A stretch of 64,000 bases of DNA, taken from Proteles cristata cristata (lineage: Eukaryota > Chordata > Mammalia > Carnivora > Hyaenidae). The notes under the pieces were generated by a model. The model saw only the letters and a program-made list of their open reading frames with translations. It was not told the DNA's origin and did not search any database. A program made the position numbers and the translations under genes. The stretch covers positions 3,106,903 through 3,170,902 of the forward strand of contig JAESUZ010000756.1 in the NCBI GenBank assembly GCA_017311185.1. The letters run 5' to 3'. This document shows positions 11,598 to 22,190 of the stretch, one piece after another (the stretch's first letter is position 1; every line of letters begins with the position of its first letter).

Positions 11598-11895
11598 GTA
11601 TTAGTTATCTATTAGTGTAACAAATTTCTCCCAAAACTAAGGTTTAAAAAAAACAATCATTTATTATCCTCAGTTTTTATGGGTCAAGAACTCAGGAGTG
11701 GCTTAGTGGAGTAGTTCTGGATATCTTTTGTGAGTCTGCAGTCAAGATGTTTTTCAGGGTTATAATAATCCCCCGAAGATCTGACGGGGATTGGGAGATA
11801 GGCTTCTAGCATCACTAATGTGACTGTTGGCAGATAGCCTTAGTTCCTTGCTGGCTATTGGACAAGGGCCTTAGTTCCTTACCTCATGAAGCAAA
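11598..11895 (-). mobile_element. MLT1 LTR (ERVL-MaLR), antisense and truncated
   Basis: The order AGTTATCTATTAGTGTAACA, CATTTATTATCCTCAGTTTT, then GCCTTAGTTCCTTGCTGG follows the reverse complement of an MLT1 LTR. The U3 side is missing. This is an ancient, non-coding solo LTR fragment. Confidence 0.75.
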
Positions 11896-11899
11896 TACT

Positions 11900-13180
11900 A
11901 AAGAAACTCCAGGAGAAAATAGATGCATCATCCATTGTTGTGGGAGATTTTATTTTTCTTCTTAGTAACTGATAGATAAAAACAGGTAAGGATAAAAAAT
12001 TCTGAACAGTAAAATCGTCAATCTGGTCTAACGGACATTTATAAAGTATCAGCCAATAACTGAAGAATATATTTCCATTTTAAGCATACATGAAACATTT
12101 ACAAGTATTGACTGCATCGTGAGCCATAAACCAAACCTCAACAAGTATTCAAAAGCTAGGAAATCATATAATACAATGAAATTAGAAGTTAATAACAAAA
12201 AGATAGTAGGAAGAAATATTCACTTGGAAATTCAAAACTAAATAACTTCTAAATAACTGAGGCATCCAGATGTAGTCATAATGGCAATAAGATAGTATGT
12301 GATAAAACCAAAATGCTTATAAATTTATAGACTCAAAATAACTTTATAACAACTTTAAATTATAATTTTAGAGGAGAAGAAATAATTTTTAAGTAGAGTC
12401 AAATAATCAAATTAAGAAATAAGAAAAAGAATAGCATAATAAAAAGATAAAAGAAAAGGAAAAAATCAGAGAAGACATTAATAAGTGAGAAGAAAAAATA
12501 CACAAACACCAAAGATGAGTTCATTTAAAAACTGAAAAAGGAGACTAATCACAGCTAGACTGATCAAGAAGAAAAGAGAAGGCACAAATAAACAACATTA
12601 AGAAAAGACAGTTGGGGGGGCGCCTGGGTGGCTTAGTCGGTTAAGCGTCCGACTTTCGCTTAGGTCATGATCTCGCGGTTCGTGGGTTCGAGCCCCGCGT
12701 CGGGCTCTGTGCTGACTGCCAGCTCAGAGCCTGGGCCTGTTTCAGAGTCTGTGACTCCCTCTCTCTCTGACCCTCCCCTGCTCACGCCATCTCTCTCTCT
12801 CTCTCTCTCCTAGAAATAAACAAAACATTAAAAAATTAAAAAAAAAAAAAAGACAGTTGGGGAGATATAACCACAAATATAATAGAAACTAAAAATATTT
12901 CAAGATTATCATTATGTTGATAAATTTGAAAACTTTGGTAAAATGGATAAATACTTAGAAAAGCTACACAGTTCATCCAATAAGAAAAAGACAACTCAGA
13001 ATAAGTCTAAAATAACTTAAGAAATTGAGTCAATAGTTCAAACTCTTCTCCCAAGGAAACCCCAAGTTCAGACAGTTTTGCTAATAGGTTTTATCAAAGC
13101 ATCAGAAAAACAAAAAATCCCAATTTCACTCAATTTCTACTAAAGAAGAGAAAAATGACACCCTCAAACACTTTTATGAA
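11900..13180 (+). mobile_element. Old LINE-1 (L1M) ORF2 fragment
   Basis: Decayed ORF2 endonuclease-to-RT sequence; for example CAATCTGGTCTAACGGACAT near 12019 and the lysine-rich region near 12420-12600. A young SINE lies inside at 12618. It has many stops. Its 3' side ends at a CTTT microsatellite. Confidence 0.65.
12618..12847 (+). mobile_element. Can-SINE, young subfamily
   Basis: Near-consensus young copy with intact A box (TGGCTTAGTCGG) and B box (GGGTTCGAGCC). Exact 15-bp duplications AAAAGACAGTTGGGG occur at 12603-12617 and 12848-12862. Confidence 0.97.
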
Positions 13181-13258
13181 AACATCTCTTTCTTTTCCCC
13201 TTCCTCCCTTCCTCTTTCTCTCCCTCCCTCTCTCTCTCTCCCTTTCTTTCTTTCTTTT

Positions 13259-13325
<67 letters not shown>

Positions 13326-13333
13326 CTTTTTCA
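13181..13333. repeat. (CTTT)n microsatellite
   Basis: A pyrimidine tract of CTTTT/CCTCC transitions followed by about 20 CTTT units. The open frame through it (F/L/S-rich) is a by-product of the repeat. Confidence 0.97.
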
Positions 13334-13462
13334 TCTTTTATTTTCTTTTTTGAATGATCAAGGCTTATTATACATTTCCTGTTCCAGATTTAGAATCAGT
13401 CATTTCCTCAAGGAATCTGTGATAGCTACTCTTCTGGCCAGTGCACTCCCATCTGCTATGAG

Positions 13463-13816
13463 TGTCAACTGATAATAACTCACAACAACTTAATAACTTC
13501 TTCAAAGAACAACCCTGGACTACATCAAATTTCCTCACACCCCTACCTCAGTAGGTCATAGCCAATGACCAGCTGAGGTGAGGTACAAAAGACTTACTTT
13601 AAGTTGTAACTCTGTAGTGTAATTTGTGCACCAGAGCCCAATGTAGGACCAAGCTTAACACTAGTCTCCAGCCAAGCCCATGTCCTTCCTTATTAATGTC
13701 TTACCCTTGTCCTGTCTTGCTTTCCTCAGCTCTCTTCCTGAGAGCCTTCTTTCAATAAATCACATTCATAGAAATCGCCTTCTCAGGCTCTGCTTAGGGA
13801 ATCCAACCAGAGACAC
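13463..13816 (+). mobile_element. Solo LTR (ERVL-like)
   Basis: It starts TGTCAACTGATAATAAC and carries an AATAAA polyadenylation signal near 13754. It ends with GCTCTGCTTAGGGAATCCAACC followed by AGAGACACA, typical of ERVL-class LTR 3' ends. I do not see a clear target duplication, and the family name is not certain. Confidence 0.55.
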
Positions 13817-14489
13817 AGTCTTCATTTTTTCCAGTTAAAAATTATATTAGATACCATATTATGGGCATTATTACTGGATTGATCATTGTTTTGAGGACCT
13901 TTTCAATGGAAAGACCTATGAAATACTTCTTCTTAATGAAAAACTTTATGAGTTCAAACTGACATTTCCAATTCAATTTTAGGATTACAATGATTTAACT
14001 AACTTCTCTAGCTTTATACTTGCATTTTTCTCTCTCCCACTGAAAATCCTGACTCCTAATACATCAACATATCTATTTACTAAATAAAGGTTCTAAACGT
14101 TGTTGACATTAGAACATATAAACTGATAATGAAATAATACAATCTCTTGAATACTCAGACTTGTATTGTTTTAGATCAATATTGCTTATTCAGAGTATAA
14201 TTAATGCCTTGACTCATTTGCAAATCTATTATACAATAGCCCTTAATTATTAACTTCAACTTAGAGTTTACATTCTAAATAGTTTTTCTTTTTAAAGAAT
14301 AATATTATGAGCTATTATTTCATTCATATGAAATATGTTTTGTCATCTGATATTCTATCTACAGTTATGGCCACAAGAGGTAAAAAAGGATATGTTCTCA
14401 AGTTGATAATCAAGTTATTTTCTTAGTGTTTGCTACTTGTAATTACCTCTTCATTACCTTGTGCCTTTCATATTTCATAGTTTTATTTG
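13817..14489. other. Unassigned AT-rich DNA
   Basis: No gene, SINE or clear LINE seen. The T-rich, L1-like texture suggests a very old element, but no diagnostic phrase was found. Confidence 0.45.
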
Positions 14490-14585
14490 TTTGTTTATAT
14501 TGAGATATAATGGACATATAACATTGTATTAGTTTTATGTATAAACATAATAATTTGGTATGTGGAATTACAAAACCATCATATC
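14490..14585 (-). mobile_element. LINE-1 3' terminus fragment, antisense
   Basis: TTGAGATATAATGGACATAT followed by AACATTGTATTAG is the reverse complement of the 3' terminus of L1MA/B-type elements. It is only about 90 bp long. Confidence 0.7.
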
Positions 14586-15880
14586 TCTTTTTATTGACTA
14601 TAAAGCAATTTGATTCAGATCAAAATCCCAACAGCTATTTTTTCTTTTTAATTAAAAGTACATTGAAATATTTTGATAGAATGAGACAATTCTGAGTTAA
14701 TAAAATAGTTTAGGAGGACTTTTCCTATCAGATATTAAGACTTTAAAGCTATTGTAAAACTATACAGTAATAAATCAATTGACAAATGGAACAAAATGAG
14801 AATCTAGAAAGTGACCTCCACATAAATGGAAAATTGGACTCTCATCTTGGTCCAGAGCTGACATTGCCAATTAGTGAAAAAAGGATAGACTTTTAAATCA
14901 ATTATTTTAAACCAATTACTTTTTCATGTGAAGGAAATGAAAATTGATTTCTATCAAGTCTCATCATATGCAAAATGTTATTATAGTTGCATTCTATTAC
15001 ATACACTTTTAGAAGACAAGATAGTCTATAAAGAAAATGAATAGACAGGCCAGCAATAGGGCACTGGTATTTGCAAATGTTTGCAGTATTTGACATAGAA
15101 TCAGTATAGAGAATATATAAAGAATGACTACCAATCAATAAGAAAGAGGTAAGCAAATTAAAAGTTGGCAGAGGGCTTAAGTTATTATTTCACAGAAAAG
15201 AAAAATTGCTGTGAACATAAGAAAATATTCTGAACATTATTAATGAGACAGAGGCAAACTAACACCATAATACCGTGATGTTTCTACAGTCATCAAAAAT
15301 TCGAAAGTCTGACAATTTTAAGTGCTGGAGAGAACAGGATATAATAATAATAATGAAACATTGATCATTGAGCATTCTGAAAAACAATTTAGCCTTGCCT
15401 AGGCTCTAAGAATTCTAATTTGAGGCATATTCTGGTACGTATGTGCCATAAGAATGACAGAAATTTTTAAGGAAATGTATAAATGACTTGTAGTACATCT
15501 ATATAATGGAGTACTATACAAGCAATCAATATCAATGAATTCCATTTATATGATGAATCTGGGGAATTAAAAGAAAAAACCAGGCACAGAAGAATATATT
15601 CGATATCATTCCACATATAAAGTTCAGAAAGCTGTATGTGTGGTTAACAATAAACAAAACTGAAGAGATGTAAAACAGATTCCAGGATTATAATGTAATT
15701 ATTTGAGGGAGAGGTGTGGAAAATGATGCAAATGGATAGGAAGTATACATTTCAGGCCTTCAAAGTAGGTAATTTAATTTTTATCTGTTAGTCATTGATT
15801 GTTGTTTAAGCCTGCACATATATTAAAGAACTTTTGTATGAGTTATATATTTCAGAAAGCTTTGTTTAAAATTAGGCTAT
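14586..15880 (+). mobile_element. Old LINE-1 (L1M) ORF2 end and 3' region
   Basis: L1 ORF2 C-terminal sequence (GATCAAAATCCCAACAGC near 14617) leads into L1ME-like 3' sequence (TATAATGGAGTACTATACAA near 15502 and CCATTTATATGATGAATC near 15542). It is strongly decayed. The minus-strand open frame at 14902-15156 is a shadow. Confidence 0.65.
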
Positions 15881-16041
15881 GAAAAGTTCAATATGGTTAC
15901 AAAAAGATAAAAGACAAGGAAGGAAAAGAAGGAAAGGAAAGAAAGAAATTATAGAGGTTATAAAATTTTAAAAAACAACAAATTGATTATCTTAAATGTG
16001 TATTGAGTAATTAATATGTGCCAGAAGGGAAAAAAAACCTT

Positions 16042-16506
16042 AATTTTTTAAAAAAATTATTTATTTATTTTGAGAAAAACAGAGAGAGTGCCATTGGGAG
16101 AGGGACGCAGAGAGAGAGAGAGAGAGAGAGAGGAAGAGAGAGAGAGAGAGAGAGAGAGGCGCCCAAACAAGCTCCACACTATCAGCACTGAGTCCCATGG
16201 AAGCTCCATCTCACAAACAGTGAAATCATGACCTGAACTTGAAATCAAGAGTGAGATGTCCAGGGGCGCCTGAGTGACTGAGTAGGCTGAGTGTCCCGCT
16301 CTTGATTTTGGCTCAGGTCATGATCTTTGGGTTGGTGGGATCAAGCCCTACATCAGGCTCTGTGCAGGCAGTGCAAAGGCTGCTTGGAGTCCTCTCTCTC
16401 CCTCTCTCTCTGCCCCTCCCCTGCTCGTGTTTTCTCTCTCAAAATAAATAAATAAACTTAAAAAATAAGGGTGGGACACCTAACCAACTGAGCCAGCCAA
16501 GCTCCC
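16042..16506 (-). mobile_element. Can-SINE, antisense, split by another SINE
   Basis: The left part (16042-16260) holds the reversed tail, a long GA tract and body. The right part (16471-16506) holds the reversed head, ACCTAACCAACTGAGCCAGC and AAGCTCCCC. The two halves join at the bases flanking the sense SINE at 16261. Confidence 0.88.
16261..16470 (+). mobile_element. Can-SINE nested in an antisense SINE
   Basis: A sense SINE of the older CTTGATTTTGGCTCAGG type, with an AAATAAATAAATAAAC tail, sits inside the antisense copy. Flanks GTGAGATGTCCA and GTGGGACACCTA differ only by transitions, consistent with an aged target duplication that spanned CpG sites. Confidence 0.85.
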
Positions 16507-16840
16507 CAAAGAAAGACTTATGATCAGGTAATGAGTATGCCTTTAGTATATTGAAAGATGTGAGTCTCAGACAGGCTGCCCAATTGCTAAGTGGTAAACC
16601 AATATTTTAAACTGGCTCTTTTCATTTCAGATTTTATTCTGTTTCTTTGATTTTGGCCTGCTTTCTAGGAAAATGCAAGCCAAAGTTTGGAAGTTTTGGA
16701 GCCTTTAATATAATCAGTATCCTCCATTATGAGGGTGTCTCAAATCAAGACTAGGCTTTAAAAAATTCTTATTAGGTTATTTATGGCATTATGATTTTTT
16801 TTTACTTTGTCAACTAACATCTTACAGTGCTGTCTTTAAA
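16507..16840. other. Unassigned DNA, possibly an old MIR remnant
   Basis: About 330 bp without a gene. The stretch near 16570-16610 (CAATTGCTAAGTGGTAAACC) weakly resembles antisense MIR, but this is not secure. Confidence 0.35.
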
Positions 16841-16856
16841 AATCAGATTATTTTCT

Positions 16857-17065
16857 GGGGCACCTGGGTGGCTTAGTCGGTTAAGCGTCCGACTTTCGCT
16901 TGCGTCATGATCTCGCGGTTCGTGGGTTCGAGCCCCGCGTCGGGCTCTGTGCTGACTGCCAGCTCAGAGCCTGGAGCCTGCTTCAGTCTGTGACTCCCTC
17001 TCTCTGACCCTCCCCTGCTAACGCTGTCTCTCTCTCTCTCCTAGAAATAAATAAAACATTAAAAA
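16857..17065 (+). mobile_element. Can-SINE, young subfamily
   Basis: Near-consensus young copy (CTTTCGCTTGCGTCATGATC, GACTGCCAGCTCAGAGCC). Duplications AATCAGATTATTTTCT (16841-16856) and AATTAGATTATTTTCT (17066-17081) differ at one base. Confidence 0.96.
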
Positions 17066-17081
17066 AATTAGATTATTTTCT

Positions 17082-17580
17082 AACAATAATGTAAAACACA
17101 AACATTATAATTTAAATGTTTGATCATTGGACTACAACTAATTTTTTAACTTCTGTGTGAAAAACAGATCACCATAAACAAGTCTGAAAACCAAGTGGAA
17201 ATTTGGAAAACAAAACTGTTAACACCAGACAAAAATTTATATCTTCAATAATATAATGATCTGTGGGAGTTGGGGGAGGGGGTAGAAAACCAAATAAACA
17301 AACAACAAACAAAAAAGAGGGAGCAAAAGATACAAAAATAACATTTCAAATAATGAATGCTAAAAATCCAAAAATACTGATTAATCAAAGGAACATAAGT
17401 AAAGAGGAGCTTTTATTATTTATTATTATTGCTATTATTATCACTATTTTATTATTTACCTTTCAGTTCACAAAAGATTGTCAAGATTGACAAGATAAAA
17501 TGTTGTTAGACCTTGGCCATACTTCTATTTTTATTTTTATGCTCTACTGATACTAAAGTAACTTGGTTTCACTTTTCAAA
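17082..17580. other. Unassigned AT-rich DNA
   Basis: A-rich and TTA-rich sequence with a short G run at 17266-17285. The 75-codon open frame from 17263 is lysine-, asparagine- and isoleucine-rich and looks like AT-rich noise. Confidence 0.45.
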
Positions 17581-18235
17581 AGTACATTTGACAGTGTTTC
17601 AAAAGACAAAATGTGCACATCTTTTGATAAGCAATTACACTTCTAAAAATGTTTTCTAAGAAAAAGAACATTTTCAAAGGCGTATGTATTTGATGGTTTA
17701 TCATAGTATTATTTACAATAATGAAAATTTGAAATATTTATCATTATTGCTTTAATAAATTATGAGATCATATATAAATGGAATATTATGGAAACATTCA
17801 AAAATTTTTAACATTTATTTATTATTGAGGGACAGATAGTGCCAGAGCATGAGCAGGGGAGGGGCAGAGAGAGGGGGGGACACAGAATCTGAAGCAGGCT
17901 CCAGGCTGAGCTGTCAGCACAGAGGCCGATGCAGGATTCAAACTCACAAACCATGAGATCATGACCTGAGTTGAAGTCTGATGCTCAACTGACTGAGCCA
18001 CCCAGGTACCCCCACTATGGAAATGTTTAAATGACCATATCAGACAATACTGCTGACATAGAAAATATCTGATAGTTGGTTAAAAATGGATTATAGAACT
18101 TATGCTGAATTCTCTGGATGATGCAATTTTATAGGATTTTCATTTTCTTCTTTACAAAGTTCACTATTTGACAATGAGCATATCTATGTATAAATAAGCA
18201 AAAAATAAATAAATAAATAAAAGAGATTGAGAGAA
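17581..18235 (+). mobile_element. Old LINE-1 (L1ME/L1M5-like) 3' region
   Basis: The run AAGCAATTACACTTCTAAAA near 17629, then TATTATTTACAATAATGAAA near 17707 and TATAAATGGAATATTATGGA near 17773, follows the old L1 3' region. It is interrupted by an antisense SINE and ends in an AAATAAAT microsatellite near 18187-18222. Confidence 0.7.
17801..18013 (-). mobile_element. Can-SINE, antisense
   Basis: Reversed tail AACATTTATTTATTATTGAG at the left and reversed head CTGACTGAGCCACCCAGG at the right. It lies inside the L1 3' region, whose sequence resumes after 18013. The target duplication is not clear. Confidence 0.9.
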
Positions 18236-18284
18236 AATAAAAACCTCCAATACAGATGCACAGTATTTGCGAATGGGTTTTCAG

Positions 18285-18420
18285 TAATATAACAGCTACC
18301 ACTTACTGGATATCCATTTTATGTGAAATGTGAGTTTCCAAAAACTCTGAAAGATACGGCTTAGAGAAGTTAAGTAACATGCTCAAGTAGTCAAGGAGTG
18401 GCTCAGTTATTACCGTGGAT
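18285..18420 (-). mobile_element. MIR element, antisense
   Basis: AACAGCTACCACTTACTGG, then TTAGAGAAGTTAAGTAACAT and CTCAAGTAGTCAAG follow the reverse complement of the MIR core and 3' part. This is an ancient tRNA-derived SINE, heavily decayed. Confidence 0.75.
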
Positions 18421-18479
18421 TCAAGTACCTCCGGCTTTCCTCAATCCATGCTGTCGCATAAAGTAGCATCCCTTGACCT

Positions 18480-18640
18480 TGAATCAGTGAACCAGATCAC
18501 CATGGACACGTTTCAGAGGGTCTGTGAATCTGCTGAAATCATAAGCAAAATTGTATTTGTATGTGAATCTTTCTGGGATAGAGTCCACACATCGTTTATC
18601 TAAAGTTCTATTATAAGCTCTCAAAAGATTAAGGACCCCT
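18480..18640 (+). repeat. Ancient DNA-transposon-like repeat
   Basis: TTTCAGAGGGTCTGTGAATC, GCAAAATTGTATTTGTATG, TTTCTGGGATAGAGTCCACA and TCTCAAAAGATTAAGGACCC follow a common ancient mammalian repeat that I associate with hAT-type elements. A second, shorter copy lies at 48545. The family name is uncertain. Confidence 0.5.
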
Positions 18641-18646
18641 CCTTTT

Positions 18647-18876
18647 ATTTTGTTTTTTTGTTTTCAATTTTTTTAATGTTTATTTATTTTCAGTAGACAG
18701 AGAGAACACAAGCAGGAGAGGAGAGAGAGAGAGAGAGGGAGACACAGAATCCAAAGCAGGCTCTGGGCTCCGAGCTGTCAGCACAGAGCCCGATGCGGGG
18801 CTTGAACCCACAGACGGTGAGATCATAACCTGAGTCGAAGTCCATTGCTTAACCAGCTGAGCCATCCAGGTGCCCC
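18647..18876 (-). mobile_element. Can-SINE, antisense, with clear duplication
   Basis: Reversed SINE with well-preserved head (TTAACCAGCTGAGCCATCC). Duplications are AAGGACCCCTCCTTTT (18631-18646) and AAGACCCCTCCTTTT (18877-18891). Confidence 0.95.
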
Positions 18877-19034
18877 AAGACCCCTCCTTTTGAAGGACCA
18901 TGGATTCATGTAAGATCATTAAACCCTTGTTATAGCGCTAATGTTCCTGACTGAAGAAAGCAATATGTTTTCCCTATTTCTCTGCCATATTCTCTTGCTG
19001 ACCCCAGCCCCTTGTCTCTACGAGCTTCTGAAGA

Positions 19035-19150
19035 TTTCTCTCTTTTTAAAAATTGTATATATTAAATTAAATATATATGTATATATTTAAATGAAGATTG
19101 TATATGTTGAAGCTGCGCTACATGATGATTTGATGTACATATTCATGACG
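19035..19150 (-). mobile_element. LINE-1 3' terminus fragment, antisense
   Basis: ATGTTGAAGCTGCGCTACAT followed by GATGATTTGATGTACATATT is the reverse complement of the L1MA/B 3' terminus, preceded by a TATA-rich remnant of the tail. Confidence 0.6.
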
Positions 19151-20015
19151 AGAGGGTTCTTTGAGAAGAAGCAGGTAGATGCCCGGTGAAGCTGTTCCCC
19201 CTGGGTGTGCTGGTCAGCAACTCCATGTGTATATAGCCCAGGTGCTGGCTGGGCTACCTTGGAATGACTCAATGCAGTTTAGTGTGTGTCTGTATGACCA
19301 GGGTTTTCACCTTAGTGGAGAGCATCAAATGGGGCCCAAATCTCTCCCCAGTTACGTTTTTACCTTTGTCCTGATACCAGCCATCTGGCCACCCATGGGA
19401 GTACTATACAATTCCATCCTAGCTCTAACTGCCAGGAATTAGTGCAGAGCCCACAGGTTGAAGGTCACATTCCCAGCAAAACTGCCCCCATTTCATGCCA
19501 GCCACACTTTGAGGGTTCCCAGGCCACCCACACTTCTGAACGACTAGTTACAAATTCAGGGGTTTCCCATGATCCCCTCTGGTTTGAGAATTTGCTAGAG
19601 ATTCCCAGAGCTCAGGGAAGTGTTGCACTTATTATTACATATGTATTATAAAGGAAGGAAATCATGAACAGCCTAATGAAGAGACACAAAGGGCAGGGCC
19701 TAGGGGGGATCCTCAAACGCAAAGCATCTATGCCCTGTCCTTGTGGAATCAGGATGTGCTGACTCCCCCGACATTACATCAATGTATTCACCAACGAAGA
19801 AGCTCCATTCAGAGTCCAGAATTTTTACTGGAATCTCATTACATAAGTTTGATTGGTTAAGTCACCAGCCACGTGATTTAACTCAATCTCCTTGCCTTCC
19901 CTCTTTGGGGGTTGGTTTGCCTCAAAGACCCAATGGTCTAATCACATGGTTGGTCTTTCTGGTGAACAGCCTCCATCCTTATCTGGGGGCCTGTCATGAG
20001 TCACTTCATTAGCAT
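19151..20015 (+). repeat. Ancient interspersed repeat, family not assigned
   Basis: The order CACACTTCTGAACGACTAGT, GGGGTTTCCCATGATCCCCT, AGAGATTCCCAGAGCTCAGG, then AATCTCATTACATAAGTTTG and CTAATCACATGGTTGGTCTT follows a repeat seen many times in mammalian genomes. It is probably LTR- or L1M-derived. The open frames at 19179-19442 and 19743-20012 fall inside it and carry no known domain. Confidence 0.5.
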
Positions 20016-20559
20016 TAGCTAAACTCAGATTTGATTCATATTACTGATGAATAACAAATATCCTTCTAGCAATCAGGAAGTTTCCAGCATTTTGGAACCT
20101 GTGACAAGGACCATCATTCTGTAATACTCTTTCAACACCGCTTTTCCACTTCCTATGTTGCCTTCCATCCTTCATTTGTAATCTTGTCTGTCCTTAGTCC
20201 TCATTTTAATTGTTCATCCGACTCTGTCCTATCACTTGAATTTTAAACTGAAAATGTTGCCTACCCTTTGTCTCATGAACTTGTAAGAGGACACATTTAC
20301 AGGCACTAAAAAATACACCAACAATTGAGATTGTCTATAAAAGAAGGTTATATAAATGAACCCTCTGGTAACTAAAGACAAGAGTAATAAAAAATAAATG
20401 CCACATATCATATATATGATGCAAGAGAAAAAAGCATGCTACTTATTTTTTTCTTTATGATTGAAAATGTTTCTACAATTGTAAGGCATATATATACATA
20501 TATATCACTTGAGGATCGTGTTAATATGCATATTAGTATTTAGTACTTCTGAGGTCCAG
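20016..20559. other. Unassigned DNA
   Basis: No feature recognised. Short AT-rich TATATACATATATATCA runs occur near 20490. Confidence 0.4.
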
Positions 20560-20800
20560 GAATATGCACAGGACCACCTACGTAATGTATGAAATCCAGT
20601 GCAAAATGGAAATTCAGGGTCCTTTGTTGAAAAATGAACAATTTCAAGATGGCAACAGGAGTACATTAAACCAAGCACACAGTCCTTCTGAACATAAATC
20701 ATGTATCACTTGTCCCTGGCTGTGTGTTTTTAACAAGCACCCAGGTGAGACTATTGATAATGATCTATGGACCGTAATTTGAGTACAAACTGAGGGGATT
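20560..20800 (+). mobile_element. hAT-Charlie-like fragment followed by a MER5A 3' fragment
   Basis: The part at 20560-20740 contains AATGTATGAAATCCAGTGCA and ATTTCAAGATGGCAACAGGA, like an old hAT-related repeat. The part at 20744-20795 (CAGGTGAGACTATTGATAAT, GATCTATGGACCGTAATTTG) matches the MER5A 3' half. Both are strongly decayed. Confidence 0.5.
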
Positions 20801-21590
20801 AAGGACAGTTCCCCCCAGAATGTGCCACTGTGGCATGAAGATTATTTTGAGTTGAAGGCAATGGAGGCCCTATGGGCTCAAGAGAAACTTTTGCTCCTTT
20901 CTGAACTACATAGGAAAATCTAACTTGCGAAGTTTTTCCTAGAATAAGGGTTATTAACAGAGATCAATTTTATCTGAGTGAGCTGTCTACATGGCAGGGA
21001 AGAATCTAATTACCAAACTTCTGCTCTTTTTATTGCCCTGTGAAGTGCATTCCTTTCTTTTTGTTTTTAATTTGTTTTTAAATTTTTTTAAATTTTTAAT
21101 GCTTTTTATTTATTTCTGAGAAAGAGAGAGAGACAGCTAGAGCAGGGAAAGGTCAGAGAAAGAGGGAGACACAGAATCTGAAACAGGCTCCAGGCTCTGA
21201 GCTAGCCGTCAGCAGAGAGCCCAACGCAAGGCTCGAACCCGCGAACCCATGAGATCATGACCTGAGCCGAAGTCGGACGCTTAACTGACTGAGCCACCCA
21301 GGCACCCCAAGTGCATTCCTTTTCTTTGAGGTCCCAGACCCCTACAGAAGTATCCTTAGTTCCGGATGACGTATATACCTCATTTTGCCTGACTATTGTT
21401 GGAATTTCCATGTCTGTGTGGATCCGCTGTACTTGCACTTTTAAATTTGATTTTCTCCTGTTAATCTGTCTCTTGTCAATTTGCTCCTTAGTCCAGTTCA
21501 AAGGACCCTTGAAGGAAACCAGGAAATCTTTCTCCCTGAAAGAAAAACATCTAAATCTTCTAAATTGCCTGTCTTCCGTACTGGATTTAT
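20801..21590 (+). mobile_element. LTR-like repeat, copy A, split by a SINE
   Basis: The left half (20801-21056) and right half (21309-21590) form one element, ending with CTGTCTCTTGTCAATTTGCT and CTTTCTCCCTGAAAGA, typical of an old retroviral LTR 3' end. A related copy follows at 21798 in the same orientation. The open frame at 21311-21592 is not a gene. Confidence 0.55.
21057..21308 (-). mobile_element. Can-SINE, antisense, with exact 14-bp duplication
   Basis: Reversed SINE with a long T-rich tail and a well-preserved head (TTAACTGACTGAGCCACCCA). AAGTGCATTCCTTT is present exactly at 21043-21056 and 21309-21322. The LTR-like host reads through cleanly when it is removed. Confidence 0.97.
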
Positions 21591-21797
21591 AATTCTGTTG
21601 GTTTATTGACTTTTGATTTTCCTTAAAAGAAGATATTTAGTTGGTAAATTAACCAAGAAATTTGAATGCTAGGATTATCTCAGAGACAAATGTTTGTGTT
21701 TGTTTTTGCTGTAGGCTATTCAATAAATATTTGATAAATTCATCAACAATATGGTACAGGGACATATAAGAGATTTGTTCTTATTTTTTCTTGAAGG

Positions 21798-22190
21798 GTA
21801 TCAGAGTATGCCACCCAAAATATGCCTCTTTGGTATAAGAATTACTTTGAGCTGATTATTTTGTGAGATGGCAGGCACAGGAAAAGCTTTGAGAACAGAA
21901 TGGAAGGTACCCTTTTGTAAGGAAAATTTACATTATGAAGGAAGTTTGTATGAGGAAAAGAGCAACTACCAAAGATAACTTAACCAAAGACACTTATCTA
22001 CATAATAGGGCAATTTTGTTTACCAAACCTCTCTTCCTCTCACTGTCCAGTAAATTACCTCCCCCATATCTTTATGTGACTCTGGAATATATGTCATTTA
22101 AATCATATTGTTTTTGTTCGCTAATCACCCTTTCATCACAAGGGTGGTCCTAAACAGACTCCTAGAAAGGTAGAGGAAAAGTTGTTTCCT
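21798..22190 (+). mobile_element. LTR-like repeat, copy B
   Basis: CCCAAAATATGCCTCTTTGG, TTACTTTGAGCTGATTATTT, TGTTTACCAAACCTCTCTTC and TCACAAGGGTGGTCCTAAAC form an old interspersed repeat. It aligns loosely with copy A (matching TTTACCAAACCTCT-type stretches). The family is not assigned. Confidence 0.5.

Noticed and set aside
12618..12847. tRNA gene calls in SINE heads (also 10857, 16857, 30572, 35734)
   Set aside because: A and B boxes are present, but the sequence does not fold into a full tRNA cloverleaf with a proper acceptor stem and is followed by a SINE body and A-rich tail.
13181..13333. CRISPR-like or tandem-repeat array
   Set aside because: It is a simple (CTTT)n microsatellite without spacers; the genome is mammalian.
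18415..18603. 62-codon frame as a small gene
   Set aside because: It lies across an antisense MIR remnant and an ancient DNA-transposon-like repeat.
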